This document shows, piece by piece, positions 26,913 to 34,929 of a stretch of DNA of 64,000 nucleotides; the first letter of the stretch is position 1, and every line of letters begins with the position of its first letter. Source of the DNA: Fictibacillus fluitans (GTDB lineage Bacteria; Bacillota; Bacilli; Bacillales; Fictibacillaceae); contig NZ_JAUHTR010000014.1 in the NCBI RefSeq assembly GCF_030418125.1, positions 1 through 64,000 on the forward strand. The letters are read 5' to 3'. The notes beneath the pieces are model-generated. The model did not search any database and was not told the DNA's origin. It saw only the letters and a list, made by a program, of their open reading frames with translations. Both the position numbers and the translations under genes were made by a program.

Positions 26913-28039
26913 TTTTCTTCCTCCAATTCATTCATGTATTCTTTGCAAATGGCTGTTTTTTCTGCCAGTACTTTGGTTATAGAGAACTTCTCCAAAACCA
27001 CGCTTCTTCCGTTTGCCCCCAATCTTTTTCTTAATTCAGGATTAGAAGCAAGCAAACGAATCTTTCTGACATATTCAGCAGCGTGTTGGGTTTCAACCAT
27101 CCAACCTGTTTTATTGTTTTGTATTAAATCGTGGTGCCCCCTGTTTTTGTTGGCCAGCACAGGTAATCCGCACGCCATCGCTTCCAAAATGTTTACAGGA
27201 AGTCCTTCCCGTAAACTTGATGCGACAGCAAGATCACTGACATTCAGAAAGGGAAGAATGTCTTTTTGATAACCAAGAAACTCGACCTTATCTTCAACTT
27301 TCTTATCCTTAGCCAATTTACGGCATTCCTCCAGCAATGGACCTTCTCCAGCAAGAAGTAATTTTACCTGTGGAAGCTCTTTTGTCAAATCAGCAAGGAT
27401 GTTAATGAGTAATTGCTGATTTTTGTTTTTGTTAAATTCTGCAGCGTAAAAGAGCAGGAATTCATTTTCCACATACCCCAGTTTCTTTCTTAATTCTTGC
27501 TTTACAGCATCGGGAATGGGTCGGAAACGGGTGGTATCAACTCCAACACCATGTACATGGTGAATGGCTGCTGCCCTGAACCGGTTACTGGTCGCTGTCT
27601 GATAATCCTCTTTATTAATGGTTATCAGGCTGTCTGTATTCTTAGCCAGCAATTTTTCAATGGGATAATACAACAGCCAGTTTAGGCGAGGTGCCCCTTT
27701 ATAAAAGTGAAATCCATGTGCAGTATAAATCACCTTTGTCCTTTGGCTTTTCGCTGCCAGACGGGCGAGAACTCCGCCCATCGGCGTATGACAATCAATA
27801 ATTTGATACTGATTCTCATCAATTAAGGCCTTCAGCTCACGATAAGCCAGGAGATTAAGCTTACTTATGGGAGATCTCTGAATGGGCAAATTAAACTTTT
27901 TATCCGTATAGGGAAGTTCAAGGTTTCCATGAGCTGCAACATGCACGCTCCACCCCTGCTCCTTAAACCATTTCATGACAGGTAAGTGGAATTTTTCAAA
28001 GTGAAAATCAACGGTTGCACAAAACAATATCTTTTTCAT
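26897..28039 (-). CDS. epsD: Family 4 glycosyltransferase (EpsD-like)
   Basis: The 380-residue GT4 enzyme follows the EpsC-type gene as in B. subtilis. Motifs are CHTPMGGVLARLAAK, YTAHGFHFYKGAP near residue 106, YAAEFNKNKNQQL near residue 205 and SSLREGLPVNILEAMACGLPV near residue 280. It would add the second sugar to the diacetamido-sugar primer. A GGGATACCT-rich region with AAAAAGGGA precedes the ATG at 28039. Confidence 0.92.
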   Translation of the reverse strand: MKKILFCATVDFHFEKFHLPVMKWFKEQGWSVHVAAHGNLELPYTDKKFNLPIQRSPISKLNLLAYRELKALIDENQYQIIDCHTPMGGVLARLAAKSQRTKVIYTAHGFHFYKGAPRLNWLLYYPIEKLLAKNTDSLITINKEDYQTATSNRFRAAAIHHVHGVGVDTTRFRPIPDAVKQELRKKLGYVENEFLLFYAAEFNKNKNQQLLINILADLTKELPQVKLLLAGEGPLLEECRKLAKDKKVEDKVEFLGYQKDILPFLNVSDLAVASSLREGLPVNILEAMACGLPVLANKNRGHHDLIQNNKTGWMVETQHAAEYVRKIRLLASNPELRKRLGANGRSVVLEKFSITKVLAEKTAICKEYMNELEEEKWEIH

Positions 28040-28065
28040 AGGTATCCCTTTTTCTATTAACTTTT

Positions 28066-29895
28066 TTAACTCGGAACAGTGACCAATTGTTCTTGAGCTT
28101 GATATTCATTGGTATAGTACAGCAGCTTTGCCCTCAAAGTGTTGGCATCAAGCAAGGATGTCTGTACAATAAGTTCGTCAATCTCGCTTCGGTAAACTCC
28201 TGGTGTTGTTTTGCCTACATATATTTTTGGAAAGACCTGCTGATCATGAACCTCATCAGGCTTTAATAATTCTTCAAACAATTTTTCTCCTGGTCGGATC
28301 CCAGAGAATTCAATACCGATATCTTCAATGGAATGGCCTGAAAGGGTGATTAAATTTCTGGCAAGGTCCACAATCTTAACTGGATCTCCCATGTCCAGCA
28401 CAAAAATTTCTCCGCCTTGTGCAACCGCTCCAGCTTGAATAACAAGCCTGGAAGCCTCTGGAATGGTCATAAAGTAGCGAATCATCTCGGGATGGGTGAC
28501 GGTTACCGGTCCGCCTTTTTCAATCTGCTTTTTAAAGAGCGGAATGACGCTCCCCCGGCTGCCCAGAACATTTCCAAAACGGACCGCAACAAACTTTGTT
28601 TTGCTTTTGGTGTTTAAATCCTGAATCACCATTTCGGCCAGCCGTTTGGTTGCACCCATCACACTAGTTGGATTGACGGCCTTGTCAGTCGAAATCATGA
28701 CAAATGTCTCAACCCCATGCCAGTTTGCCGCTTCAGCAATATTTCTCGTTCCCATCAAGTTATTTTTCACAGCTTCTTCCGGATTCCGTTCCATTAAAGG
28801 AACATGCTTATGTGCAGCTGCATGATAGATGACATGCGGACGATGCTTGCCAACCACCGTCAATATTTTTTGCTGGTCCTGCAAATCTGCAATTTCAGTT
28901 ATAAACTCAATGCTTGAATGTCCAAATGATTCTCTCAGTTCCATTTCAATAGAATAAATACTGTTTTCACCATGTCCTAAAAGAATCAGCTTACCAGGTG
29001 AGAACTTGGAAATTTGACGGCAAACCTCAGAACCGATGGACCCGCCTGCTCCTGTTACAAGTACGGTTTTACCGGTTACATACTCGGAGATACTGTCAAT
29101 GTCCAAATGAACAGGCTCGCGCCCCAATAAGTCCTCCACTTTCACGTCACGAAACTCGTTAATTGACACCTTTCCTGTCATTAAATCCTCGAGCATGGGA
29201 ATGATTTGTGTCTTAACATTGGTTTTCGTGCATGCATGCGCAATGGTGTTTAATTCTTTTTTTCTGAGCGAGGGAATAGCGATCACGATATTCTCGATTT
29301 CGTATTCTTTCACAGCTTGTTGAATTTGACCAAGTCCTCCAATGACGGGTATCCCCATAATGTCCAAATACTGTTTTTTGGGATCATCATCAATAAAACC
29401 CACAGGCTGTAACTTGCTGTTACTGTTTTTCAACAATTGCCGTACAATCATTGTCCCCGCCGATCCCGCTCCAACAATCAATGTTTTTTTCTTGTCCGTT
29501 GCTTTTAAGAGATAGGTGTCCCTAAACATTCTCCAGCAAAAACGCGAACCACAAATGGACAGGACATGAATCAGCCACGTTACAACCAGCAGCCGGAAAT
29601 AGATATCTTCCAAAAGAACTTCCTGAATAACACCTGCACACAGAATGGATATGGTAACAACCTTCAGAATGACAATTAACTCGCCTATGCTTGCATATTC
29701 CCATGCCTTTTTATACAGCTTGAATTTGATAGAGAACAAATGGTGGCTGATTAAAATAACCAGCGAACTTAAGACAATGGGCGGGGTCAAGACATGAATA
29801 TCAGCACTCACTAAAAACCGGCTAAAAAAGATCGCGGTTAACACAATGACCGAGTCAATTGCTAAAAATAAAGTAAGCCTTTGTCTGTATGTCAT
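28066..29895 (-). CDS. epsC: Membrane-bound nucleoside-diphosphate-sugar 4,6-dehydratase (EpsC/CapD type)
   Basis: The 609-residue protein has four N-terminal membrane helices (about residues 10-110), a first Rossmann domain (LIVGAGSAGTMIVRQL near residue 140) and a second with VTGAGGSIGSEVCRQI near residue 280. The catalytic region STDKAVNPTSVMGATKR has Met-Gly-Ala-Thr-Lys in place of the usual YxxxK, as in UDP-GlcNAc 4,6-dehydratases. It starts synthesis of the amino sugar used by EpsN, M and L. The ATG at 29895 has an AGAGGAGG site. Expression is probably subject to the EAR element upstream. Confidence 0.95.
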   Translation of the reverse strand: MTYRQRLTLFLAIDSVIVLTAIFFSRFLVSADIHVLTPPIVLSSLVILISHHLFSIKFKLYKKAWEYASIGELIVILKVVTISILCAGVIQEVLLEDIYFRLLVVTWLIHVLSICGSRFCWRMFRDTYLLKATDKKKTLIVGAGSAGTMIVRQLLKNSNSKLQPVGFIDDDPKKQYLDIMGIPVIGGLGQIQQAVKEYEIENIVIAIPSLRKKELNTIAHACTKTNVKTQIIPMLEDLMTGKVSINEFRDVKVEDLLGREPVHLDIDSISEYVTGKTVLVTGAGGSIGSEVCRQISKFSPGKLILLGHGENSIYSIEMELRESFGHSSIEFITEIADLQDQQKILTVVGKHRPHVIYHAAAHKHVPLMERNPEEAVKNNLMGTRNIAEAANWHGVETFVMISTDKAVNPTSVMGATKRLAEMVIQDLNTKSKTKFVAVRFGNVLGSRGSVIPLFKKQIEKGGPVTVTHPEMIRYFMTIPEASRLVIQAGAVAQGGEIFVLDMGDPVKIVDLARNLITLSGHSIEDIGIEFSGIRPGEKLFEELLKPDEVHDQQVFPKIYVGKTTPGVYRSEIDELIVQTSLLDANTLRAKLLYYTNEYQAQEQLVTVPS

Positions 29896-29933
29896 AGCCT
29901 TCCTCCTCTTTTTCTTTATCTTGGCTAATGTAA

Positions 29934-29989
29934 ATAAAAGAATTTAAGTATAGGTTCTTCGTAAAGAGCACATACTTAAATTCTTTTAT
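29934..29989. repeat. Long perfect inverted repeat in the epsC leader
   Basis: Two 18-base arms (ATAAAAGAATTTAAGTAT and its exact complement) flank a 20-base loop that itself holds the dyad GTTCTT-CGTA-AAGAGC. No U-run follows on the minus strand, so it is not a standard terminator. It lies between the EAR element and the epsC ribosome site, about 40 bases before the start codon. Confidence 0.85.
29954..29969. promoter_or_regulatory. SinR-like operator candidate in the epsC leader
   Basis: GTTCTTCGTAAAGAGC matches the dyad GTTCTT-N4-AAGAAC with one mismatch. It occupies the loop of the long inverted repeat. It is weaker than the other five copies, and it may simply be part of the RNA hairpin. 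Confidence 0.4.
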
Positions 29990-30000
29990 GTACAGTAATA

Positions 30001-30150
30001 CCGCCCGCTCCTGCTAAATGCAGAAGCGGCCAGCTTACGTAATACCGGGGGCATTTAACCCCACCTCACATCACACTTCCGACGACAAGCGTCTAAGGTT
30101 CCTTAATAACCCACAGCATGACCGAGTGCCTCCATTGATATCAGGAAGGA
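30001..30150 (-). ncRNA. EAR element (eps-associated RNA, epsC leader motif)
   Basis: The region between the epsB-like and epsC-like genes holds a G/C-rich structured leader on the minus strand: blocks GGAGGCACTCGG, GGGTTATTAAGGAACCTTAG, GACGCTTGTCGTC and GGTGGGGTTAAATGCCCCC. It ends with a 10-bp stem, CCGCTTCTGC and GCAGGAGCGG around ATTTA. CGGTATTAC occurs on both sides of the last hairpin. Position and size match the EAR element of B. subtilis, which promotes read-through of terminators inside the long eps operon. The boundaries are my estimate. Confidence 0.82.
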
Positions 30151-30185
30151 GACATCCCCATTAAAATCTCAATACAGAACGTCTT

Positions 30186-30201
30186 ATTCTTAATAGAGAA
30201 C
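30186..30201. promoter_or_regulatory. SinR-like operator candidate before the EAR element
   Basis: On the minus strand the site reads GTTCTCTATTAAGAAT, with a perfect SinR-type half site GTTCTCT and a one-mismatch second arm. It lies just after the epsB stop, between the putative hairpin terminator and the EAR. Confidence 0.5.
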
Positions 30202-30210
30202 AAAACAATT

Positions 30211-30242
30211 AAAAAAATAGGCAGTTATCGATTAACAACTGC
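30211..30242 (-). terminator. Possible terminator overlapping the end of epsB
   Basis: GCAGTT and AACTGC pair around the epsB stop codon, with possible wobble extension, and are followed on the minus strand by CTATTTTTTT. The stem is short, so termination is likely partial. It lies before the EAR, so EAR-type antitermination would not explain read-through here. Confidence 0.5.
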
Positions 30243-30872
30243 TCCCAGGATTGGTGTTCTTGATAGCTCAAGAACACTTTGGGTCTCATATACTTTTGCT
30301 TTTTTTGTGACACCCCGTCTCATGACAAGGATAATACCATCGCTGTGTTCAGCAACCAGCTTCGTGTCCGTAATATCCAGTACAGGAGGTGTATCAATCA
30401 GGATGATGTCATATTTATCATACATACTGTTCAGAAAATCTTTTAAAAAATTTGAACTTAGTAATTCTGCCGAGCTTAGCGGTGATGGTCCGCTTGTCAC
30501 AATATCCAGCCTTCCGATTTCAGTAGATTGAACGACCTTGCTTGATGGCGAAGAACCATTGAGAATCGTAGAAAGCCCCTGCTCGTTGTTTATCTTAAAT
30601 ATAATGTGTAGAAAAGGATCTTTAAGGTTTGCATCAATGAGCAAAACCTTTTCTTTATGCTGGGCGATTGAAACCGCTAAATTGGCAGCAGTGGTCGATT
30701 TTCCCTCTCCCTTTTCAGGGGAAGTAATTACAAATACTTTCTTATTGTCCTCTTTTGTAAGGAAGTGAATATTTGTGCGAATGGTACGATATTGCTCTGA
30801 AACAGAGGAATGTGGATGTGAAAATGTCACTAAATTTCTTTTTTTGTTGACTTTTCTTTTTTTATTTAACAT
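30225..30872 (-). CDS. epsB: Bacterial tyrosine kinase of the CpsD/CapB family (EpsB-type), short C-terminus
   Basis: The cytoplasmic ATPase has Walker A SPEKGEGKSTTAANLA, Walker A' LLIDANLKDP and Walker B ILIDTPPVLDITD. With the EpsA-type activator it controls polymerisation or export of EPS. The protein stops at GAVVNR, directly after the last core strand. The tyrosine-rich tail that is autophosphorylated in typical members is missing. I chose the ATG at 30872 (MLNKKRK); GTG codons at 30878 and 30884 are in frame and closer to the AAGGAG site. The gene overlaps the end of epsA. Confidence 0.9.
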   Translation of the reverse strand: MLNKKRKVNKKRNLVTFSHPHSSVSEQYRTIRTNIHFLTKEDNKKVFVITSPEKGEGKSTTAANLAVSIAQHKEKVLLIDANLKDPFLHIIFKINNEQGLSTILNGSSPSSKVVQSTEIGRLDIVTSGPSPLSSAELLSSNFLKDFLNSMYDKYDIILIDTPPVLDITDTKLVAEHSDGIILVMRRGVTKKAKVYETQSVLELSRTPILGAVVNR

Positions 30873-31557
30873 CAACACTTTCACTCCTTACTTCATAGGG
30901 CTTCTCATTTTTTTGAAGTTTTCGTTGATCAATTTTCGGAACGCTTCCCAATAGAGTAATGCCCAAATCATCCAGTTCTCTTGATCCGCGTATTGTATCA
31001 TCCAGTGAATCACGCAAGAAAGCAAGTCCAATGCCGGCCATTAATCCGATTATAAAAGAAATGGTCATCGTTCTCGTATCATTTTCATTTATTGGATATG
31101 GATTTACCTTTGCTGGTGATAGATATCTCACATCCTTAAAACTGAGAATATCGGGAATTTCTTTTTTAAATACGGTGGCTGTGGTGTTGGCTATTCGTGC
31201 CGCCATTTCGGCGTTAGTGTCTGTGACATTGATGCTGACGACTTGGGATTCATCCACACTTTCAACATTAATTTTCCCTGCCAATGATTCTGGTGTGATG
31301 TGCAAGTCTAATTGATCTACTACCTTTTGCAGCACGGTGACATCCCTGATAATGACTTGGAGGGTCTTCATGTTATCCTGGTTTGCTCCAATAATAATAC
31401 GTGTGGAAGATTGGTAGAGCGGTGTTGTGTAATAGGTGGCATAAAGACTTCCACATAAGGTGAAAAGAATTGTGACTGCCGCAATAATCCAAAGCTGACG
31501 CCGCATTACATTAAATAATTCTTTAATATTGATTTCCTTCGCTCGTTCTCCATCCAT
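30862..31557 (-). CDS. epsA: Chain-length determinant / kinase activator protein (Wzz, YveK/EpsA-type)
   Basis: The protein of about 231 residues has two membrane helices, LWIIAAVTILFTLCGSLYA near residue 25 and MTISFIIGLMAGIGLAFL near residue 170. The external Wzz domain lies between them. EINIKELFNVMRRQL at the N-terminus is typical. It anchors and activates the EpsB-type kinase. ATG at 31557 is preferred; ATG 31563 and GTG 31566 are upstream in frame. It is the first gene of the EPS operon. Two GTTCTT-type dyads and a good promoter precede it. Confidence 0.92.
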   Translation of the reverse strand: MDGERAKEINIKELFNVMRRQLWIIAAVTILFTLCGSLYATYYTTPLYQSSTRIIIGANQDNMKTLQVIIRDVTVLQKVVDQLDLHITPESLAGKINVESVDESQVVSINVTDTNAEMAARIANTTATVFKKEIPDILSFKDVRYLSPAKVNPYPINENDTRTMTISFIIGLMAGIGLAFLRDSLDDTIRGSRELDDLGITLLGSVPKIDQRKLQKNEKPYEVRSESVDVK

Positions 31558-31592
31558 TAACATCACCCGCTTGGTTGTAGTAAAAAACTTAT

Positions 31593-31608
31593 GTTCTTTG
31601 TGAAGAAC
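31593..31608. promoter_or_regulatory. SinR-like operator in the eps leader
   Basis: GTTCTTTGTGAAGAAC has perfect six-base arms GTTCTT and AAGAAC. It lies about 35 bases before the epsA start and about 46 bases downstream of the eps -10 box, a position suited to repression by roadblock or by cooperation with the promoter site. Confidence 0.75.
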
Positions 31609-31653
31609 ACTAACGTTAAATGTTTTTGTTCAAATTGGAAAATATATAGTAAT

Positions 31654-31682
31654 ATTTTAGTTCTTTATAAAGAACAAGTCAA
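31654..31682 (-). promoter_or_regulatory. eps promoter with a perfect palindromic operator in its spacer
   Basis: On the minus strand TTGACT (31682-31677) and TAAAAT (31659-31654) are separated by exactly 17 bases, which is a good sigma-A promoter. The spacer contains the perfect 16-base palindrome GTTCTTTATAAAGAAC (31660-31675). A protein bound there would block RNA polymerase directly. The half site GTTCTTT is the SinR consensus GTTCTYT. Confidence 0.88.
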
Positions 31683-31717
31683 TGCTTAATAGGTATAATT
31701 ACATGCTTAAACGAACG

Positions 31718-31933
31718 TTAGGAACAGATTACCTTCTCTTCCTCAAAGAAAAAAGAGATTTCAACATTGTAAAACTGAGACAGCTTGCTCAAAAGTTCAA
31801 CTGACGGCATTCGGCTGCCCCTTTCTATTTTTGAGAGATTGCTATAATTAAATTGAATCTCTTTTCCCAATTCCTGCAATGTCACTCCATGCTCGAGACG
31901 GAGTGTTTTCATACGTTGTCCAATACCCTTCAT
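31718..31933 (-). CDS. Small XRE-family regulator, SinR-like DNA-binding domain only
   Basis: The 71-residue protein is essentially one helix-turn-helix domain: IGQRMKTLRLEHGVTLQELG, then NYSNLSKIERGSRMPSVELLSKLS. The start resembles SinR (MIGQRIKQYRKEKG). It lacks the C-terminal SinI-binding region of SinR and ends in a Phe/Glu-rich tail. The gene follows the lasso ABC transporter by 30 bases, so it is probably co-transcribed with that cluster, and it ends just upstream of the eps promoter. It is the obvious candidate to bind the nearby GTTCTT dyads; that link is inferred. Confidence 0.85.
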   Translation of the reverse strand: MKGIGQRMKTLRLEHGVTLQELGKEIQFNYSNLSKIERGSRMPSVELLSKLSQFYNVEISFFFEEEKVICS

Positions 31934-31963
31934 CGTATTCCCCTTTTTCGCGTGTTCTTCAAT

Positions 31964-33751
31964 CTAACTTAAATTGCCGATTTGTTTACTTAATAAATGC
32001 TGAAACATGCCCTTTCCCTCTGCTAGTTGTTTGAATCCTCCTTTTTGAACGATCCTTCCCTTTTCAAGAACGACTACCTGATCCGCATTACGTATGGTTG
32101 ACAAGCGGTGGGCTATTACGATAATGGTCATCGATCCTTTAATTCTCTCCAAGGCCATTTGTATTTTAGATTCATTTTCTGTATCCAGAGAGCTGGTGGC
32201 TTCATCCATGATTAGTATGGATGGTTTCTTCAAGATCGCTCTTGCCAATACAAGCCGCTGTCTCTCACCTCCGGATAGTTTTACACCTCTGTCACCTATC
32301 TGTGTATCCAAACCGTTCGGAAGCTTTCTGACAAACTCTGCACATGCGGAAAATTCAAGAGCTCCCCAGATGTCCTCTTCACTTGCATCAGGATGAACAA
32401 TCAGGAGATTATCCCTGATACTTTCATTAAAGAGAAAGGGATCCTGCGGAACATAACTTATCGATTGTCTCAAGGCTTTCACATTTTCTCCCGAAAGCCG
32501 GTGTCCATCAATGAGTACATCTCCTTGCTCCGGTTGATTAAGGCCCGTTAAAATATCTATCAGCGTACTTTTTCCTCCCCCCGACTTTCCTACAATGGCG
32601 GTCATTCGGTTGGCAGGAATCGATAGATTAATATCTTCAAGAGCATAATGATACTCTTTTTGATTATATCGAAACGTTACGTCTCTGCACTCTATCTCAT
32701 TCACTAATTCTAAACGTTCGCTTTCCATTTCCCTTGCTTCTGACTCTTGAGCCAGTTTGGTTTCTTCCTCTAAAGAATGAATATTAACAAAGGAAGGGAT
32801 ATAAGATGCGAGTTGTTCAAAGCTGGATTGAATCCCTGTAAACCGCGGCCACAGCTTTGAAAAGATAAGCAGGATGATGAGCAGCTGACCTGCTTGTCCC
32901 TGGAACAGGTTCACCGAAAGGTAAATAAATACAGCAATTAAAATGGCAGATGCCCCTTTGTAAAAGAGCTGCGAATCTGATTTTAGCCTTGCGTAATCAA
33001 TTTGCTCCTGTACCATGCCATCATTAAGCCTGGTAAGCCATTGAAGCCGTGACGTTTCTAGATTATTCACTTTAATGTCTTTTATTCCATTTAGCTGATC
33101 GGTGATACCAGCAAAATAGTGCTGTGCTAACTGAGACGTCTTGTTCCCAAGTAGCTTTGAACGTTTAATAAATTTTCGTGAGAAAAAGGCAAGGATGAGA
33201 CCTGATAAAAGAACAAAGGCAGTAATATTGGGCGACAGACAAAAGGCAATCCCAATCTGTATCGCAGTAAAAATCAGCGACGTTAAAAGCTGCATAAACA
33301 AACCCACCCCAGCATTTACCCGTGCCAACTCAATTGTCAATAAATTAATAAGATCGGACTTTCGCTTTGTAATGAACAGATTCCAGTTAGAATACAATAA
33401 TGATTCATAAAGTTTAATCCTAACTTCTTGTATAAACCCTTGGTGCATACTGATTGTAAAAATTGATAATTTTCTCTGAATGATATTTTGTAATACAACG
33501 ACCAAAACATAGATACCTAGGACTATGGGCAGAATAGCTTTAACCGAATAGTCATCAAAGGAGGGTAAGTACTGCATTAAAAAGCTTGAACCGCTTGATT
33601 TCAAGATTCCGCTAACGCTTAAAAGCGGAACCAGAAGGAATATCCCCATGCCTTCGAGAACGCTTACCAGCACCATTCCGGCAAGGTTGATATACCACAC
33701 TTTGCCACAATAGATGTAAAACCGTTTCATAAACTTAATAACTTCTTTCAT
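31964..33751 (-). CDS. ABC transporter, fused membrane and ATPase domains (lasso peptide exporter, McjD-like)
   Basis: The 595-residue half transporter has six membrane helices in the first 310 residues and a nucleotide-binding domain. That domain shows Walker A GKSGGGKST, signature LSGGERQRL, Walker B ILIMDEATSSLD and the His switch IVIAHRLST. It has no N-terminal peptidase domain, as expected when leader removal is done by B1/B2. It would export the mature lasso peptide and give self-immunity. I chose the ATG at 33751 (MKEVIKFMKR), 14 bases after the previous stop and with a GAAGGGA site. An upstream in-frame start overlaps the nucleotidyltransferase gene. Confidence 0.92.
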   Translation of the reverse strand: MKEVIKFMKRFYIYCGKVWYINLAGMVLVSVLEGMGIFLLVPLLSVSGILKSSGSSFLMQYLPSFDDYSVKAILPIVLGIYVLVVVLQNIIQRKLSIFTISMHQGFIQEVRIKLYESLLYSNWNLFITKRKSDLINLLTIELARVNAGVGLFMQLLTSLIFTAIQIGIAFCLSPNITAFVLLSGLILAFFSRKFIKRSKLLGNKTSQLAQHYFAGITDQLNGIKDIKVNNLETSRLQWLTRLNDGMVQEQIDYARLKSDSQLFYKGASAILIAVFIYLSVNLFQGQAGQLLIILLIFSKLWPRFTGIQSSFEQLASYIPSFVNIHSLEEETKLAQESEAREMESERLELVNEIECRDVTFRYNQKEYHYALEDINLSIPANRMTAIVGKSGGGKSTLIDILTGLNQPEQGDVLIDGHRLSGENVKALRQSISYVPQDPFLFNESIRDNLLIVHPDASEEDIWGALEFSACAEFVRKLPNGLDTQIGDRGVKLSGGERQRLVLARAILKKPSILIMDEATSSLDTENESKIQMALERIKGSMTIIVIAHRLSTIRNADQVVVLEKGRIVQKGGFKQLAEGKGMFQHLLSKQIGNLS

Positions 33752-33765
33752 ACTCTCAGTCCCTT

Positions 33766-34929
33766 CTAAAACAAAGCTTGCTTTCTTGTTTTTCTCCAAG
33801 CACACAAAAAAGGACGTAAAGGGAAATACAATACATGCAGGATGCGGGGCAGTGGAAGCGTCTCAACATCCGTGTAAAATGGATAAAGAAGACTGAGAAT
33901 ATGAAGGATCTTTTGATGTACTGACATAATAGAAATTAAGTACTTTTTATGATAGCTTGCAACATCTGGTGGCAACGGTTCATTATGCAAACTCACCATT
34001 TTCTTCAAATAAAACAGAGTATCCTTCGCCAATTTCCCAGGACGATTGCCTCGAAAAAAAGGCTCCATCTCTTTTAAGATCGGTGTGTAAAAGAAATTGG
34101 CAGACAACAATAGAGCCTGGCCTCCAATGTGTTTATAGCTGTATTTGTCCATAAGCTCAATGGTGTTTTCCCAATTGATGTTCTGCCTAGCCAGCATGTC
34201 AATATCCGCCAGCCAGCGCAAACGGGACCAGCCATGCCTTGCTCCATGCGTCGTCAAAAATAAAAAGAGATCCTCCTTACCCAAAATATAAATCTCGCTA
34301 ATTGAAAGGGTACTTTTTCTCCTTCTAGCCCATAAATCAACAAAGGAGGGTTCTTTTGCTGGACCAGGATTAAGCCGCCAATGCAATTCAATTTTTATGT
34401 TTTTTTCTGGATGTATAAATGTGATATGATGGTGTCGCCATTTCCAGTCATTTAAAACCGTAAGTATGTAGTCGTCTTTTTGATAGCCCAGTTTTTCCAA
34501 AATACCTTCAGCTTGTCCCAAATTTTCCATTGGAATTAAAACGTCAAGATCTGAAGATGTCCTTAACGAAATATCCCCATATAAATCCTCACCAAGTACT
34601 GGCCCCTTCAATACAATCATTTTGATGCTATTTTGCATAAAGAGTTGATTCACTAAATCCATTTCCCCACAAAGCTTCAGCATGTTAAAAACATTCCATT
34701 TATAGTGAGACTGCATCTTTTCTGCAGACTGTTCAGGAATGCCCTCCGGCATGTTTTTACAGAGCAGAGGGTAAAGCTTGTGGTGCATGGCGAATTGAAC
34801 AAATTTCTCCCAATCCAACTTCTCGAAATGTTCCAGCTTGCGGGCTGATTGATCTTCCTGAATCATTTCAAGGATGACGGTTAGCTCGCCAGGAATCTCT
34901 CTTTTATCCAATCCCGCTTCTTTTGACAT
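33766..34929 (-). CDS. Nucleotidyltransferase-fold protein of lasso clusters (NTP_transf_5)
   Basis: The 387-residue protein contains VLKGPVLGEDLYGDISLR followed by SSDLDVLIP near residues 115-145. This is the nucleotidyltransferase-like core with the acidic SDLDV motif. Related genes occur in Bacillales lasso clusters together with the tail kinase, and may add further groups to the phosphorylated tail. The start ATG at 34929 (MSKEAGLDK) has an AGAGGAG site and overlaps the peptidase gene by 26 bases. An ATG at 34956 is less likely. The exact reaction here is unknown. Confidence 0.85.
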   Translation of the reverse strand: MSKEAGLDKREIPGELTVILEMIQEDQSARKLEHFEKLDWEKFVQFAMHHKLYPLLCKNMPEGIPEQSAEKMQSHYKWNVFNMLKLCGEMDLVNQLFMQNSIKMIVLKGPVLGEDLYGDISLRTSSDLDVLIPMENLGQAEGILEKLGYQKDDYILTVLNDWKWRHHHITFIHPEKNIKIELHWRLNPGPAKEPSFVDLWARRRKSTLSISEIYILGKEDLFLFLTTHGARHGWSRLRWLADIDMLARQNINWENTIELMDKYSYKHIGGQALLLSANFFYTPILKEMEPFFRGNRPGKLAKDTLFYLKKMVSLHNEPLPPDVASYHKKYLISIMSVHQKILHILSLLYPFYTDVETLPLPRILHVLYFPLRPFLCAWRKTRKQALF

